Positions 1 to 6,447 are shown, counted from the first letter of the stretch. The stretch is DNA of 10,947 nt from Rickettsiales bacterium (GCA_947441695.1 CANEUK010000025.1:1-10947), one strand, 5' to 3'. Program-made: numbers and translations. Notes: a model not told the origin generated them from the sequence alone.

Positions 1-1566
1 GATTATATTAGCCTTTAATTTTTGCACATCGCGCAAAATGAATTTCGGTCGCGCATTGCCCACACCAAAGGGCTCAAGCTTTGCGAGTTCTTTCAATAAT
101 TCAATATTTACCTGCGGCAAATCAAGTGCAATATCAAATTCCATTTTTTTATGAGCTGAAAGTTCCATAATTTTCTCACCTAAATTTTGGTTAAAAAAAT
201 TATGAAGCTCAGAAATTTTTTCTGGCAAAACTGAAAATCCACCCGCCATCGCATGTCCGCCGCCTTCAAGTAATAAGCCTTCCAAACGTGCTTTTAAAAT
301 TGCACCGCCAAAATCAATTCCCGAAATTGAACGGCACGAAGCCTTACCTTTCTTGCCTTCATCGTCAATTGCAATTACTGCGACTGGCTTATTATATAAA
401 TCTTTTAAGCGCGATGCCACAATTCCGATAACTCCTTGATGCCAATATTTTGAAACAGCAAAAATAACTGGATCGGTAGTTTTAAAACCGCCAGCACCTG
501 ATTCTAAAGCTTTTACAGCCTCTTCTAAAACCTGCACTTCAATTTCTTTTCTTTGTTTATTTAAAACTTCTAACTGCGTTGCAATTTCTTTTATTTCACC
601 TTCATTTTCACTCGATAAAATTCTGGCTCCTAAATCTGATTTTCCTACACGACCTCCAGCATTGATTCTAGGGCCAATTATAAATCCCAAATGATAAGCG
701 CTTGGTTCTTCATCGAGTCCCGCCAAATCAAAAATTTCGCGCAAGCCTAAATTTTTGCGCTGCTTTAAAATTTTTAAACCGGCGCTCACGAAAGCGCGAT
801 TTAAGCCGGTTAATGACATTACGTCGCACACAGTTCCAAGCGCGACTAAGTCTAAAAGATTTAATAAATTCGGCTCTTTTCTTTGAGAATAATAATTTTC
901 TTCGCGCAGTTTTTTATTAATCGCAACCGCGAATAAAAACGAAACTCCAGCAGCGCAAAGATTTTTATGCGGAAAAATTTCGTTTAAAAGATTGGGATTG
1001 ATAACCGCGATGGCATCAGGTTTTTCAAGCACTCCCAAATGATGATCAATTACAATTATTTCTAAACCAACCGCCGCCGCATCTTCTAAAGGCTTGAAAG
1101 CAACGGTTCCGCAATCAACTGTAATTACAAGGTCGGTACCATTTTTTTTGAGGTTTAAAAGCGCTTGCGAATTTGGGCCGTAACCTTCCAAAACGCGGTC
1201 AGGAATGTAAATTCCAACATCAATTCCAACTTCACGAAAAAAGCGTTTGAGCGTTGCGGCTGAAGTTGCGCCGTCAACGTCATAATCAGCAAAAATGGTG
1301 ATTTTTTTATTTTTTTTAACCGCTTCAATCACGTGAGCGACGGCTTTTTCCATATCGCCTAATTCAAAAGGATTGGGCAGCGCAGTTTTTATTTTTGGTT
1401 CTAAAAAATTTTCAATTTCATCTAAAGAAATTTCACGACTAGAAAGCAAATTGCTTAAAACTTCAGAAAGGCCAAAACGCTGATAAATAGTGCTGGCGTG
1501 GCGTTCGTCAAAAGTTTTTTGTTGCCAATTCAGACCAAGAATCGAGGTTTTTTCAAAGATGTTCAT
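1..1566 (-). CDS. recJ: Single-stranded-DNA-specific 5'-3' exonuclease RecJ, 3' end outside window
   Basis: I translated the reverse strand from the ATG at 1566-1564. It stays open for 522 codons to base 1, so the C-terminus is outside the window. RecJ degrades single-stranded DNA 5' to 3' in RecF-pathway recombination and in mismatch and base excision repair. The DHH phosphoesterase motifs are all visible: DYDVDG (residues 94-99), VDCG (150-153), IDHH (173-176), VALGTVCDVM (241-250) and GPRINAGGR (298-306). The DHHA1 motif GGGHAMAGG follows at about 434-443. Full-length RecJ is usually 560-600 residues, so only the end of the C-terminal (OB-fold) part is missing. The reading frame continues about 22 codons upstream of the chosen Met without another ATG. 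The chosen start places the family-typical N-terminus correctly, but no clear Shine-Dalgarno precedes it. The gene is divergent from the small secreted protein gene at 1733. The family assignment is essentially certain. Confidence 0.97.
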   Translation of the reverse strand, partial: MNIFEKTSILGLNWQQKTFDERHASTIYQRFGLSEVLSNLLSSREISLDEIENFLEPKIKTALPNPFELGDMEKAVAHVIEAVKKNKKITIFADYDVDGATSAATLKRFFREVGIDVGIYIPDRVLEGYGPNSQALLNLKKNGTDLVITVDCGTVAFKPLEDAAAVGLEIIVIDHHLGVLEKPDAIAVINPNLLNEIFPHKNLCAAGVSFLFAVAINKKLREENYYSQRKEPNLLNLLDLVALGTVCDVMSLTGLNRAFVSAGLKILKQRKNLGLREIFDLAGLDEEPSAYHLGFIIGPRINAGGRVGKSDLGARILSSENEGEIKEIATQLEVLNKQRKEIEVQVLEEAVKALESGAGGFKTTDPVIFAVSKYWHQGVIGIVASRLKDLYNKPVAVIAIDDEGKKGKASCRSISGIDFGGAILKARLEGLLLEGGGHAMAGGFSVLPEKISELHNFFNQNLGEKIMELSAHKKMEFDIALDLPQVNIELLKELAKLEPFGVGNARPKFILRDVQKLKANII

Positions 1567-1592
1567 AAAGTTTTTTGTTTTATTTTTAAAAT

Positions 1593-1629
1593 GCGCCAAC
1601 TCTTCGGTTGCATCAAAAGAAACTGGCGC
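1593..1629. other. Imperfect inverted repeat in the recJ upstream region
   Basis: Two perfectly complementary 6-mers, GCGCCA (1593-1598) and TGGCGC (1624-1629), enclose a second short pairing of TCTT (1601-1604) with AAGA (1617-1620). This could form an interrupted hairpin 27-64 bases upstream of the recJ start, inside its likely 5' leader. The rest of the 166-bp divergent gap (1567-1732) is A/T-rich and holds no gene I can support. A regulatory role is only a guess, since stems of this size can arise by chance. Confidence 0.2.
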
Positions 1630-1732
1630 TAATTAGAGCCTGTCTTTAAATTTATTCGATTCCATATTTAGTCCTTTTTTTGGCTAATTTTTTAACAGCT
1701 ATTTTCCCTTCAATAATTTTTTTTAAAAAAAT

Positions 1733-2158
1733 ATGAAAAAACTTTTTTCTTTATTTGTTGCTGCGGCAATTTGCGCCTTGTCAGCAAACGCGCAAGACAC
1801 TTCTTTAACTTCTGAACAAAAAATCAAAAAAATTGACGAAAAATCCACAAAATGGCAAAATTCTTCCGCCGAAGAAAAACAAAAAATGATGGAAAAGCGC
1901 GAAAAATATGCCAATACGAGCCAAGAAGAGCGTGAAAAAATGAGGGACAAAAAAGATGAAAGAAAAGAAAAATATAACAACGCTTCGCCAGAAAATAAGG
2001 CAAAAATGGATGAACATCGCGCTATGATGCAAAATCTTCCTAGCGAAAAAAAAGCTGAAGTAAAAAAAGAAATGGAGCGTCATCGCGGCGAAATGAAAAG
2101 AATCACCGGAGTTGATCTGCCTCAACCAAGTCAAATGCAAAAACAAAATCAACAGTAA
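1733..2158 (+). CDS. Small secreted, charged helical repeat protein (uncharacterised)
   Basis: This is a 141-residue protein that I cannot assign to a named gene. Residues 1-20 form a classic Sec signal peptide: MKK, a hydrophobic core, then ANA before Gln21 as a signal peptidase I site. It is therefore probably periplasmic or secreted. The mature part is almost entirely Lys/Glu/Arg/Gln/Met and predicts as one long helix. It contains four imperfect repeats opening with N-x-[SP]-x-E-x-[KR], at Asn43, Asn61, Asn83 and Asn101, spaced 18, 22 and 18 residues. This pattern recalls DUF3106-like proteins and, more loosely, Spy/CpxP-type periplasmic helical chaperones, but the LTxxQ signature of the latter is absent. 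The tail (130-141) is Gln-rich and probably disordered. No Shine-Dalgarno is seen before the ATG. The gene is followed by a strong hairpin terminator and shares it with the convergent microprotein gene. It is a real gene by signal peptide and codon structure; its function is unknown. Confidence 0.85.
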   Translation: MKKLFSLFVAAAICALSANAQDTSLTSEQKIKKIDEKSTKWQNSSAEEKQKMMEKREKYANTSQEEREKMRDKKDERKEKYNNASPENKAKMDEHRAMMQNLPSEKKAEVKKEMERHRGEMKRITGVDLPQPSQMQKQNQQ

Positions 2159-2182
2159 ATTTTGTTAAGAGATTTTCTCAAA

Positions 2183-2220
2183 AAAAACCCGTTCCCAATT
2201 ATTTGTTGGGACGGGTTTTT
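2183..2220. terminator. Bidirectional intrinsic terminator between convergent genes
   Basis: The left arm AAAAACCCG-T-TCCCAA pairs with the right arm TTGGGACGGGTTTTT across a 7-base loop, with one unpaired T. The GC-rich core is flanked by an A run on the left and a T run on the right, so each strand reads as stem-loop plus U-tract. It lies 24 bases after the stop of the secreted repeat protein gene and 30 bases after the stop of the convergent 46-codon gene, and can serve both. Confidence 0.88.
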
Positions 2221-2250
2221 AATTTCTAAAGAATGGGTTTTGCAAAGGTT

Positions 2251-2391
2251 TTATTTGTATTTAATCATTTTTTTAGCAACTTCTTGTGCGGTTTTAAGAT
2301 TATGAGATTTTTCACTGACATAGTCTTTAATTTTACCCAAAAAAGGCATGGCTAACAGAATTAGAGAAATAACTAAAATGATGCGAAACAT
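2251..2391 (-). CDS. 46-residue membrane-anchored or secreted microprotein (uncharacterised)
   Basis: This is a short minus-strand reading frame with ATG at 2391-2389 and TAA ending at 2251. Residues 1-19 are Met-Phe-Arg followed by a continuous hydrophobic stretch (IILVISLILLAMPFLG). The remainder is charged and helical (KIKDYVSEKSHNLKTAQEVA in the middle) and ends in a basic KKMIKYK. This is either a single-span membrane anchor with a small soluble tail or an uncleaved signal sequence; I see no good signal peptidase site. Three points support a real gene: it fills the gap between a bidirectional terminator and the divergent eno promoter region, it ends a proper distance before that terminator, and its composition is protein-like. 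No Shine-Dalgarno is visible, and I do not recognise a family. Confidence 0.6.
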   Translation of the reverse strand: MFRIILVISLILLAMPFLGKIKDYVSEKSHNLKTAQEVAKKMIKYK

Positions 2392-2412
2392 GTTTTTTGA
2401 TAAATTTGTAAA

Positions 2413-2446
2413 TTGACATTTTTTGTTGCTAGAAAAAAACTTATCT
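2413..2446 (+). promoter_or_regulatory. Possible eno promoter (perfect -35, poor -10 spacing)
   Basis: A consensus TTGACA at 2413-2418 lies 65 bases before the eno ATG. The best -10 candidate, TTATCT (2441-2446), is 22 bases away, longer than the usual 16-18. Either the -10 is degenerate (A-rich bases near 2436) or the -35 match is fortuitous in AT-rich DNA. Confidence 0.28.
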
Positions 2447-2468
2447 TCGCTGAATTATCAAACATCAA
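2440..2468 (-). promoter_or_regulatory. Possible promoter for the 46-residue microprotein gene
   Basis: On the reverse strand, TTGATG (2468-2463) and GATAAG (2445-2440) are separated by exactly 17 bases, each matching four of six sigma-70 consensus positions. A start site near 2433 would leave a leader of about 40 bases before the ATG at 2391. It overlaps the candidate eno promoter on the other strand. Confidence 0.3.
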
Positions 2469-2483
2469 TTAAAAAAAATTTTC

Positions 2484-3764
2484 ATGACAAAAATAGTTGA
2501 AATTAAAGCACGCGAAATTCTTGATTCGCGCGGATTTCCAACGCTAGAAGCTGAAATAAAATTGGCTGATGGTTTTAGCGCAATTGCGGCGGTTCCTTCT
2601 GGCGCTTCAACTGGCAGCCTAGAAGCGCACGAACTTCGCGATGGCGACAAGGCAAAATTTTTAGGCAAAGGCGTTTTAAAAGCGGTCGAAAATATTAACA
2701 CAAAAATTGCGGCAAAATTAATTGGTTTTGACGCCACCAAACAAAGCGAACTCGATCAAATTTTGATTGAACTTGATAGTACAAAAAATAAATCAAATTT
2801 GGGCGCGAATGCAATTTTGGCAGTTTCTTTGGCGGCGGCAAAAGCGGCGGCGGCTTCAAAAAAAATTCCGCTTTTTCAATATTTGGGCGGTGAAAATGCA
2901 CATATTTTACCAACGCCAATGATGAACATAATCAATGGCGGCAAGCACGCAGACAATAAAATTGATATTCAGGAATTTATGATTTCGCCAGTTGGCGCTT
3001 CGTCAATTAAAGAAGCCGTTCGCGCTGGCGCAGAAATTTTTCAACATTTAAAAATTCTGCTCAAAAAAGATGGACATAATACAAATGTTGGAGATGAAGG
3101 CGGTTTTGCGCCAAACTTAAATTCAACCGCTCAAGCCCTAGATTACATTGCGCGCGCCACTCAAAATGCTGGCTACAAATTGGGCGAAGAGGTTTTGTTG
3201 GCGCTAGATTGCGCCGCCAGCGAATTTTACCAAAATGGCGAATATAATTTAGCTGGCGAAAACCGTGTTTTAACTTCGGATGAATTAATTTTTTATTACG
3301 AAGAATTGCTTAAAAATTATCCAATTTTTTCAATTGAAGATGCTTGCGCTGAAAATGATTTTACTGGCTGGAAATCAATCACCGCAAAGCTTGGAAACAA
3401 AATTCAATTAGTGGGAGACGATTTATTTGTGACTAATCCCGAAATTTTAACCAAAGGAATTGAGCAAAAAATGGCAAACGCCATGTTGGTAAAATTCAAC
3501 CAAATTGGCACTTTAAGCGAAACGCTAAAAGCCATCGAAATTGCCAAAAACGCTGGCTACAACAACATAATTTCGCATCGCTCGGGCGAAACCGAAGACA
3601 CCACAATTGCTCATATCGCAGTTGCCACCAACGCTGGACAAATCAAAACTGGCTCGCTTTGTCGTTCAGACAGAACCGCTAAATATAACGAGCTAATTCG
3701 TATTGAAGAAAGTTTGGGTTCAAAAGCCAAATATGCGGGTAAATCAATTTTAAAAAACTCTTAA
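2484..3764 (+). CDS. eno: Enolase (phosphopyruvate hydratase)
   Basis: Enolase interconverts 2-phosphoglycerate and phosphoenolpyruvate in glycolysis and gluconeogenesis, in the cytosol. The 426 residues match the usual length (420-435) and align throughout with the family. Visible landmarks are the mobile loop PSGASTG (38-44), INGGKHADN, and GDEGGFAPN with the general-acid Glu205. The Mg ligands are Asp242 (LDCAASE), Glu285 (SIED) and Asp312 (LVGDDLFVTN). The catalytic base is Lys337 (VKFNQIGT), followed by SHRSGETED and Lys388 (KTGSLCRSD). Two normally rigid positions differ. The N-terminal DSRGNPT signature reads DSRGFPT (Phe18), and SIEDG reads SIEDA (Ala287), followed by an unusual CAEND. 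All catalytic and metal-binding residues remain, so it should be active. It is first in a two-gene unit with the aminotransferase gene, whose ATG begins one base after its stop. No Shine-Dalgarno is evident before the ATG. Confidence 0.97.
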   Translation: MTKIVEIKAREILDSRGFPTLEAEIKLADGFSAIAAVPSGASTGSLEAHELRDGDKAKFLGKGVLKAVENINTKIAAKLIGFDATKQSELDQILIELDSTKNKSNLGANAILAVSLAAAKAAAASKKIPLFQYLGGENAHILPTPMMNIINGGKHADNKIDIQEFMISPVGASSIKEAVRAGAEIFQHLKILLKKDGHNTNVGDEGGFAPNLNSTAQALDYIARATQNAGYKLGEEVLLALDCAASEFYQNGEYNLAGENRVLTSDELIFYYEELLKNYPIFSIEDACAENDFTGWKSITAKLGNKIQLVGDDLFVTNPEILTKGIEQKMANAMLVKFNQIGTLSETLKAIEIAKNAGYNNIISHRSGETEDTTIAHIAVATNAGQIKTGSLCRSDRTAKYNELIRIEESLGSKAKYAGKSILKNS

Positions 3765-3765
3765 A

Positions 3766-4611
3766 ATGTTGCGAATTAGCTATTTAAACGGGCAATTTTT
3801 GCCACACGAAAAGTGTTTTGTTCATATTGAAGATCGCGGTTTTCAATTTGCTGACGGAGTTTATGAAGTAACGCTTTTTAAAAATGGAAAATTAATTGAC
3901 GGCGAGGCTCATTTGCAAAGACTTTGGCGCAGTTTGGCTGAAATAAAAATTAGCCATAATTTTGCAATTGACGACTTAAAAAAAATGCAGCTCGAGCTTT
4001 TTGCACTAAACAAAATGAATGAAGGAATTTGCTATTTACAAATCACGCGCGGTGCTACTAATCGCGTGCCAAATTGTCCAAAAGATTTAACCCCAACAAT
4101 TGTTGCAACGGTTGCGCTTGGTAAAAAATTAAACGCAGAAGAATTTGACAAAGGCATTTCGGTTGCAACGCATCAAGATATTCGTTGGCAGCGTTGCGAC
4201 ATTAAAAGCGTTGGATTGTTGGCTTCGACCTTGATTAATCAAAAAGCCAAAGACGAAGGATTTGACGATGCGGTTTTTGTGCGCGATGGATTTGTAACCG
4301 AAGGAACTTTTGCTAATATTTTTATAGTTGATGAAAACGAAACGCTAATTACCAAAGCGCCAAACAACCATATTTTATGCGGCATCACGCGAAATCGCCT
4401 GATTAATTTGGCACAAAAAAATGGCTTAAAAGTTTTAGAAAAAGATTTTGGAGTTATCGAATTATTAAAAGCCAAAGAAGCGTTTTTAACTAGTTCTAGC
4501 CTGATTTTACGCCCCATTACAAAAGTTGACGGAAAAATTATTGGCAACGGAAAAGCCGGAAAAATAGCAAGAATTTTGAGCGAGGCTTATCAAGAATTTT
4601 TGGTTTCTTAG
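3766..4611 (+). CDS. dat: Class IV PLP aminotransferase, D-amino-acid-transaminase-like
   Basis: The 281 residues are colinear with bacterial D-alanine:2-oxoglutarate transaminases (fold-type IV PLP enzymes), which make D-glutamate from D-alanine or the reverse, usually for peptidoglycan. The N-terminus carries EDRGFQFADGVYEV (22-35), with Tyr33 matching the substrate Tyr of the Bacillus enzyme. The PLP Schiff-base lysine is Lys147 in RWQRCDIKS. Glu179 (VTEGTFANIF) binds the pyridine nitrogen, and HILCGITR (around 200-207) is the phosphate-side motif. The carboxylate trap is altered. The family has RGxxxRxH, whereas here it is RGATNRVP: Arg100 is kept and the expected His is Pro102. Specificity may therefore differ, and branched-chain aminotransferase or aminodeoxychorismate-lyase-like activity cannot be excluded. 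The start lies 1 base after the eno stop, indicating co-transcription and probably translational coupling. The fold is certain; the substrate is likely but not certain. Confidence 0.85.
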   Translation: MLRISYLNGQFLPHEKCFVHIEDRGFQFADGVYEVTLFKNGKLIDGEAHLQRLWRSLAEIKISHNFAIDDLKKMQLELFALNKMNEGICYLQITRGATNRVPNCPKDLTPTIVATVALGKKLNAEEFDKGISVATHQDIRWQRCDIKSVGLLASTLINQKAKDEGFDDAVFVRDGFVTEGTFANIFIVDENETLITKAPNNHILCGITRNRLINLAQKNGLKVLEKDFGVIELLKAKEAFLTSSSLILRPITKVDGKIIGNGKAGKIARILSEAYQEFLVS

Positions 4612-4642
4612 ATAATTTTCTAAGAAAAAGTTCTAAGAACTT
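4604..4642. terminator. Tandem hairpins at the eno-dat / thyX-tatA-exoD convergent junction
   Basis: Two adjacent perfect inverted repeats occupy this junction. TTTCTTAG (4604-4611) pairs with CTAAGAAA (4620-4627) across 8 bases, overlapping the dat stop codon. AAGTTC (4628-4633) pairs with GAACTT (4637-4642) across TAA. Read on the minus strand, the second hairpin is followed by TTTCTT, a weak U-rich tail suited to ending the exoD transcript. Neither stem is GC-rich. Termination of both convergent units here is plausible from position rather than from strength. Confidence 0.4.
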
Positions 4643-4665
4643 GCCCAAAAAAAACTGTCTAAGAA
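4605..4665. repeat. Octamer TCTAAGAA, three direct copies and one inverted
   Basis: TCTAAGAA occurs at 4619-4626, 4632-4639 and 4658-4665, and its complement TTCTTAGA at 4605-4612, all within 61 bases. The copies build the hairpins at this convergent junction, and the last one includes the exoD stop codon. It may be a simple duplication or only an A-rich coincidence. Confidence 0.4.
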
Positions 4666-5288
4666 AAAAAGAAATCTTTGATGTAATAAAGAGCTTCAAC
4701 GCCCAAAATTACCGCAGTTGCCGAAATGATCATTCCGATAACTCCGATCAATATTCCACAAATCACCGCCAAACCATCTTTTTGCAAAAGACCAAAAGAA
4801 ATTATCAAAATTCCAAGACCCGGAATAAAGTTAGAAAGCGGCATTGGCATAACAATAAATGAAGAAAAAATCATCGTAAAAAATCCGATTATTCTTTCGG
4901 ATTTATGGGTTGTCATAAAAAGAAGGCGCGGCTTCAGAATAATTTCGACCTTACGAATGTAAGGCGAAGATTTTTTAACCAAAGTTGCAACCACCGATCT
5001 TTTTACCGATAAATTGGAAAATCTTTTTGGTAATTTTGGCGAAGAATATCCAAGCATCATTTGGCAAGAAAAAATCACCAAAGGAAAAGCGATAATGCTT
5101 GGAAATGGAGGCGGCAGCGGAATTATAATTCCAAAAGCAAAAATCATCATTGCCAGTCCAAATCCAATTGCCTGCATGGCGTCAACCAAATCGCGAATTG
5201 GAATGCGATCTGACGAAGATTGATTTACCACGTCTTCAATTACTTTAGTTGTGATAGATTTGGGCTGGTTTGACTTGTTTTGATTCAC
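4659..5288 (-). CDS. exoD: ExoD-family integral membrane protein
   Basis: The 209 residues match the ExoD family (exopolysaccharide synthesis ExoD), named after a Sinorhizobium gene needed for normal exopolysaccharide and alkali tolerance; its biochemistry is unresolved. After a polar N-terminus (1-28) comes the family opening IPIRDLVDAMQAIGFG (29-44). Next is a Pro-rich hydrophobic block, IIPLPPPFPS (55-64) running to about residue 80. A basic loop carries KLPKRF and a KPRLLF motif (119-124). Further spans follow at about 132-150, 152-168 and 171-200; the motif PMPLSNFIPGLGI (148-160) mirrors the first Pro-rich block. The start is GTG at 5288-5286, 8 bases after tatA, with no evident Shine-Dalgarno; it is the last gene of the thyX-tatA-exoD unit. 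Another start is possible, since the conserved domain begins only near residue 29. Family assignment is good; role in this organism unknown. Confidence 0.85.
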   Translation of the reverse strand: MNQNKSNQPKSITTKVIEDVVNQSSSDRIPIRDLVDAMQAIGFGLAMMIFAFGIIIPLPPPFPSIIAFPLVIFSCQMMLGYSSPKLPKRFSNLSVKRSVVATLVKKSSPYIRKVEIILKPRLLFMTTHKSERIIGFFTMIFSSFIVMPMPLSNFIPGLGILIISFGLLQKDGLAVICGILIGVIGMIISATAVILGVEALYYIKDFFFS

Positions 5289-5296
5289 TGTAATTT

Positions 5297-5497
5297 TTAG
5301 TCAGATTTTTTTTTCTTATCTTCTAATTGAGCCTCTTGAGGCGTTTTTTCGTCAGATTTTTCATCATCTTTCAAACCTTTTTTAAGACTTTTTACACTTT
5401 TTCCAATGTCGTTCATAACTTGAGGCAATTTTCCGGCGCCAAAAAGCACAAAAACAATCACTAAAATTAACAATAATTCGCCCATTCCTAAAGACAT
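5297..5497 (-). CDS. tatA: Twin-arginine translocase subunit TatA
   Basis: TatA oligomerises in the inner membrane with TatC to form the pore that exports folded proteins bearing twin-arginine signals. With the ATG at 5497 the protein is 66 residues. It has a short periplasmic start (MSLGMGEL), one membrane helix (LLILVIVFVLF), the hinge FGAGKLPQ, an amphipathic helix (VMNDIGKSVKSLKKGLK) and an acidic/basic hydrophilic tail ending in KKKKSD. This is a normal TatA/TatE length and layout; the usual Phe in the FKKG segment is Leu. An upstream in-frame ATG at 5542 would add 15 residues and overlap thyX. I prefer 5497 because an AAGGG Shine-Dalgarno sits just before it and because the family begins at this Met. 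It lies 11 bases after the thyX stop and 8 before exoD, so the three genes are probably one transcript. No tatC is present in the window. Confidence 0.93.
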   Translation of the reverse strand: MSLGMGELLLILVIVFVLFGAGKLPQVMNDIGKSVKSLKKGLKDDEKSDEKTPQEAQLEDKKKKSD

Positions 5498-5501
5498 AAA
5501 A

Positions 5502-5506
5502 CCCTT
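5502..5506 (-). promoter_or_regulatory. Shine-Dalgarno AAGGG deciding the tatA start
   Basis: Reading the minus strand, the thyX stop TAA is followed by CCAAGGGTTTTATG. The AAGG core is 5 bases from the ATG at 5497, good spacing. It is the only convincing ribosome binding site I see in the window and rules in favour of the shorter TatA. Its position right after the stop codon suggests coupling with thyX translation. Confidence 0.65.
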
Positions 5507-5508
5507 GG

Positions 5509-6447
5509 TTAAATTTTTAAAATTTGCTCCAACTCGCTCCATTCGCGCATAGAAAGACCGCTATTTTCTTGCGCTACTTTTTCGCCTTTTAACATTTTTT
5601 TAATCACTTCTAAAGCTGGCTGCGAAATATTTTGACCGTTTTTGTGATGTTTAACAAAAGCCTCAAAGCAATGTGGAACCCATTTTTGAACCAAGTTTAA
5701 CATTATTTGCGCATAAACCCTAATTTCGTATTGAGCGTGCGAATCGGCGCGCAAGTTCAGAAAATGCAACAAATTATGTAGGTCAATTTTCCAATACCAT
5801 TGAGTATAACAACTAAGCGGCAAATTCATGCGCGCCAGCTCGCGAGCCAAACCTTCTTTGTCTTTATCAACAATATTTCCAGCAGAATCTTGGTTAATCA
5901 TTTCTAAATAATGATCGTAAGATTTTAGCGCGTCGTTTTTTAAAATTTCTAAAACCCGTTTTGATTCTGCGGCGTTTAAAACATTGTTTTCGTCGCGACC
6001 TTGGTGATTTATTTTTGACTGCGCTGATAGGTTTTCGGCTTTTGGAACGTAAAATTCATCTTCTACAATTGAATAACGAGCAGAATATTCGTTGACTGAC
6101 GCGGTTCGATGCCTAATCCATTGGCGCGCCACAAAAATTGGCAACTTGATGTGAAATTTTATTTCGCACATTTCTAGCGGCGTGGTATGGCGATTGGCAA
6201 TTAAGTAATTGATTAAAGCCTTGTCGGCGTTGACTTTTTTGGTTCCTTGCCCGTAAGAAACCCGAGCTGCTTGAACCACCGAAGAATCGTTGCCCATATA
6301 ATCAACCACTCGCACAAAACCGTGATCTAAAACTTCAAAAGGTTGATATAAAACTTTTTCTAATTCTAATGAAACTGGTCTAAGGGTTTGATTTGTTTGA
6401 GCGCGCAGCAAATTTATTTCTTCAAGCTGATCTTTTTTTATGACCAT
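5509..6447 (-). CDS. thyX: Flavin-dependent thymidylate synthase ThyX
   Basis: ThyX methylates dUMP to dTMP using methylene-tetrahydrofolate, FAD and NAD(P)H, replacing ThyA and sparing the need for dihydrofolate recycling. The 312 residues fit the long alphaproteobacterial/rickettsial form. The signature RHR-x2-S-x4-S-x-R is present as RHRTASVNEYSAR (112-124), preceded by RQWI. Upstream HTTPLEM (87-93) corresponds to the family HxTPFEH-type motif. The C-terminal half has ARMNLPLSCYTQWYWKIDLH and LNLRADSHAQYEIR, which carry dUMP- and FAD-binding residues. The ATG at 6447 gives an N-terminus of plausible length; no Shine-Dalgarno is visible. It is first of a tight minus-strand unit with tatA (11-base gap, Shine-Dalgarno immediately after this stop) and exoD. 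It is divergent from uvrC across 86 A/T-rich bases that must hold both promoters; a minus-strand TTGACT at 6494-6489 is a possible -35 but I find no good -10. Confidence 0.96.
   Translation of the reverse strand: MVIKKDQLEEINLLRAQTNQTLRPVSLELEKVLYQPFEVLDHGFVRVVDYMGNDSSVVQAARVSYGQGTKKVNADKALINYLIANRHTTPLEMCEIKFHIKLPIFVARQWIRHRTASVNEYSARYSIVEDEFYVPKAENLSAQSKINHQGRDENNVLNAAESKRVLEILKNDALKSYDHYLEMINQDSAGNIVDKDKEGLARELARMNLPLSCYTQWYWKIDLHNLLHFLNLRADSHAQYEIRVYAQIMLNLVQKWVPHCFEAFVKHHKNGQNISQPALEVIKKMLKGEKVAQENSGLSMREWSELEQILKI

Noticed and set aside
1567..1632. In-frame extension of RecJ upstream of the ATG at 1566
   Set aside because: The frame is open for about 22 codons but has no ATG, only a TTG; the conserved RecJ N-terminus starts at the chosen Met.
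1805..2152. Antisense reading frame of 115 codons opposite the secreted repeat protein
   Set aside because: Phe-rich low-complexity translation is the expected shadow of Lys/Glu codons (AAA/GAA) on the other strand.
5498..5542. Upstream ATG giving TatA 15 extra residues and overlap with thyX
   Set aside because: The family begins at the ATG at 5497, which has its own AAGGG; the extension is not TatA-like and just reads through the thyX end.
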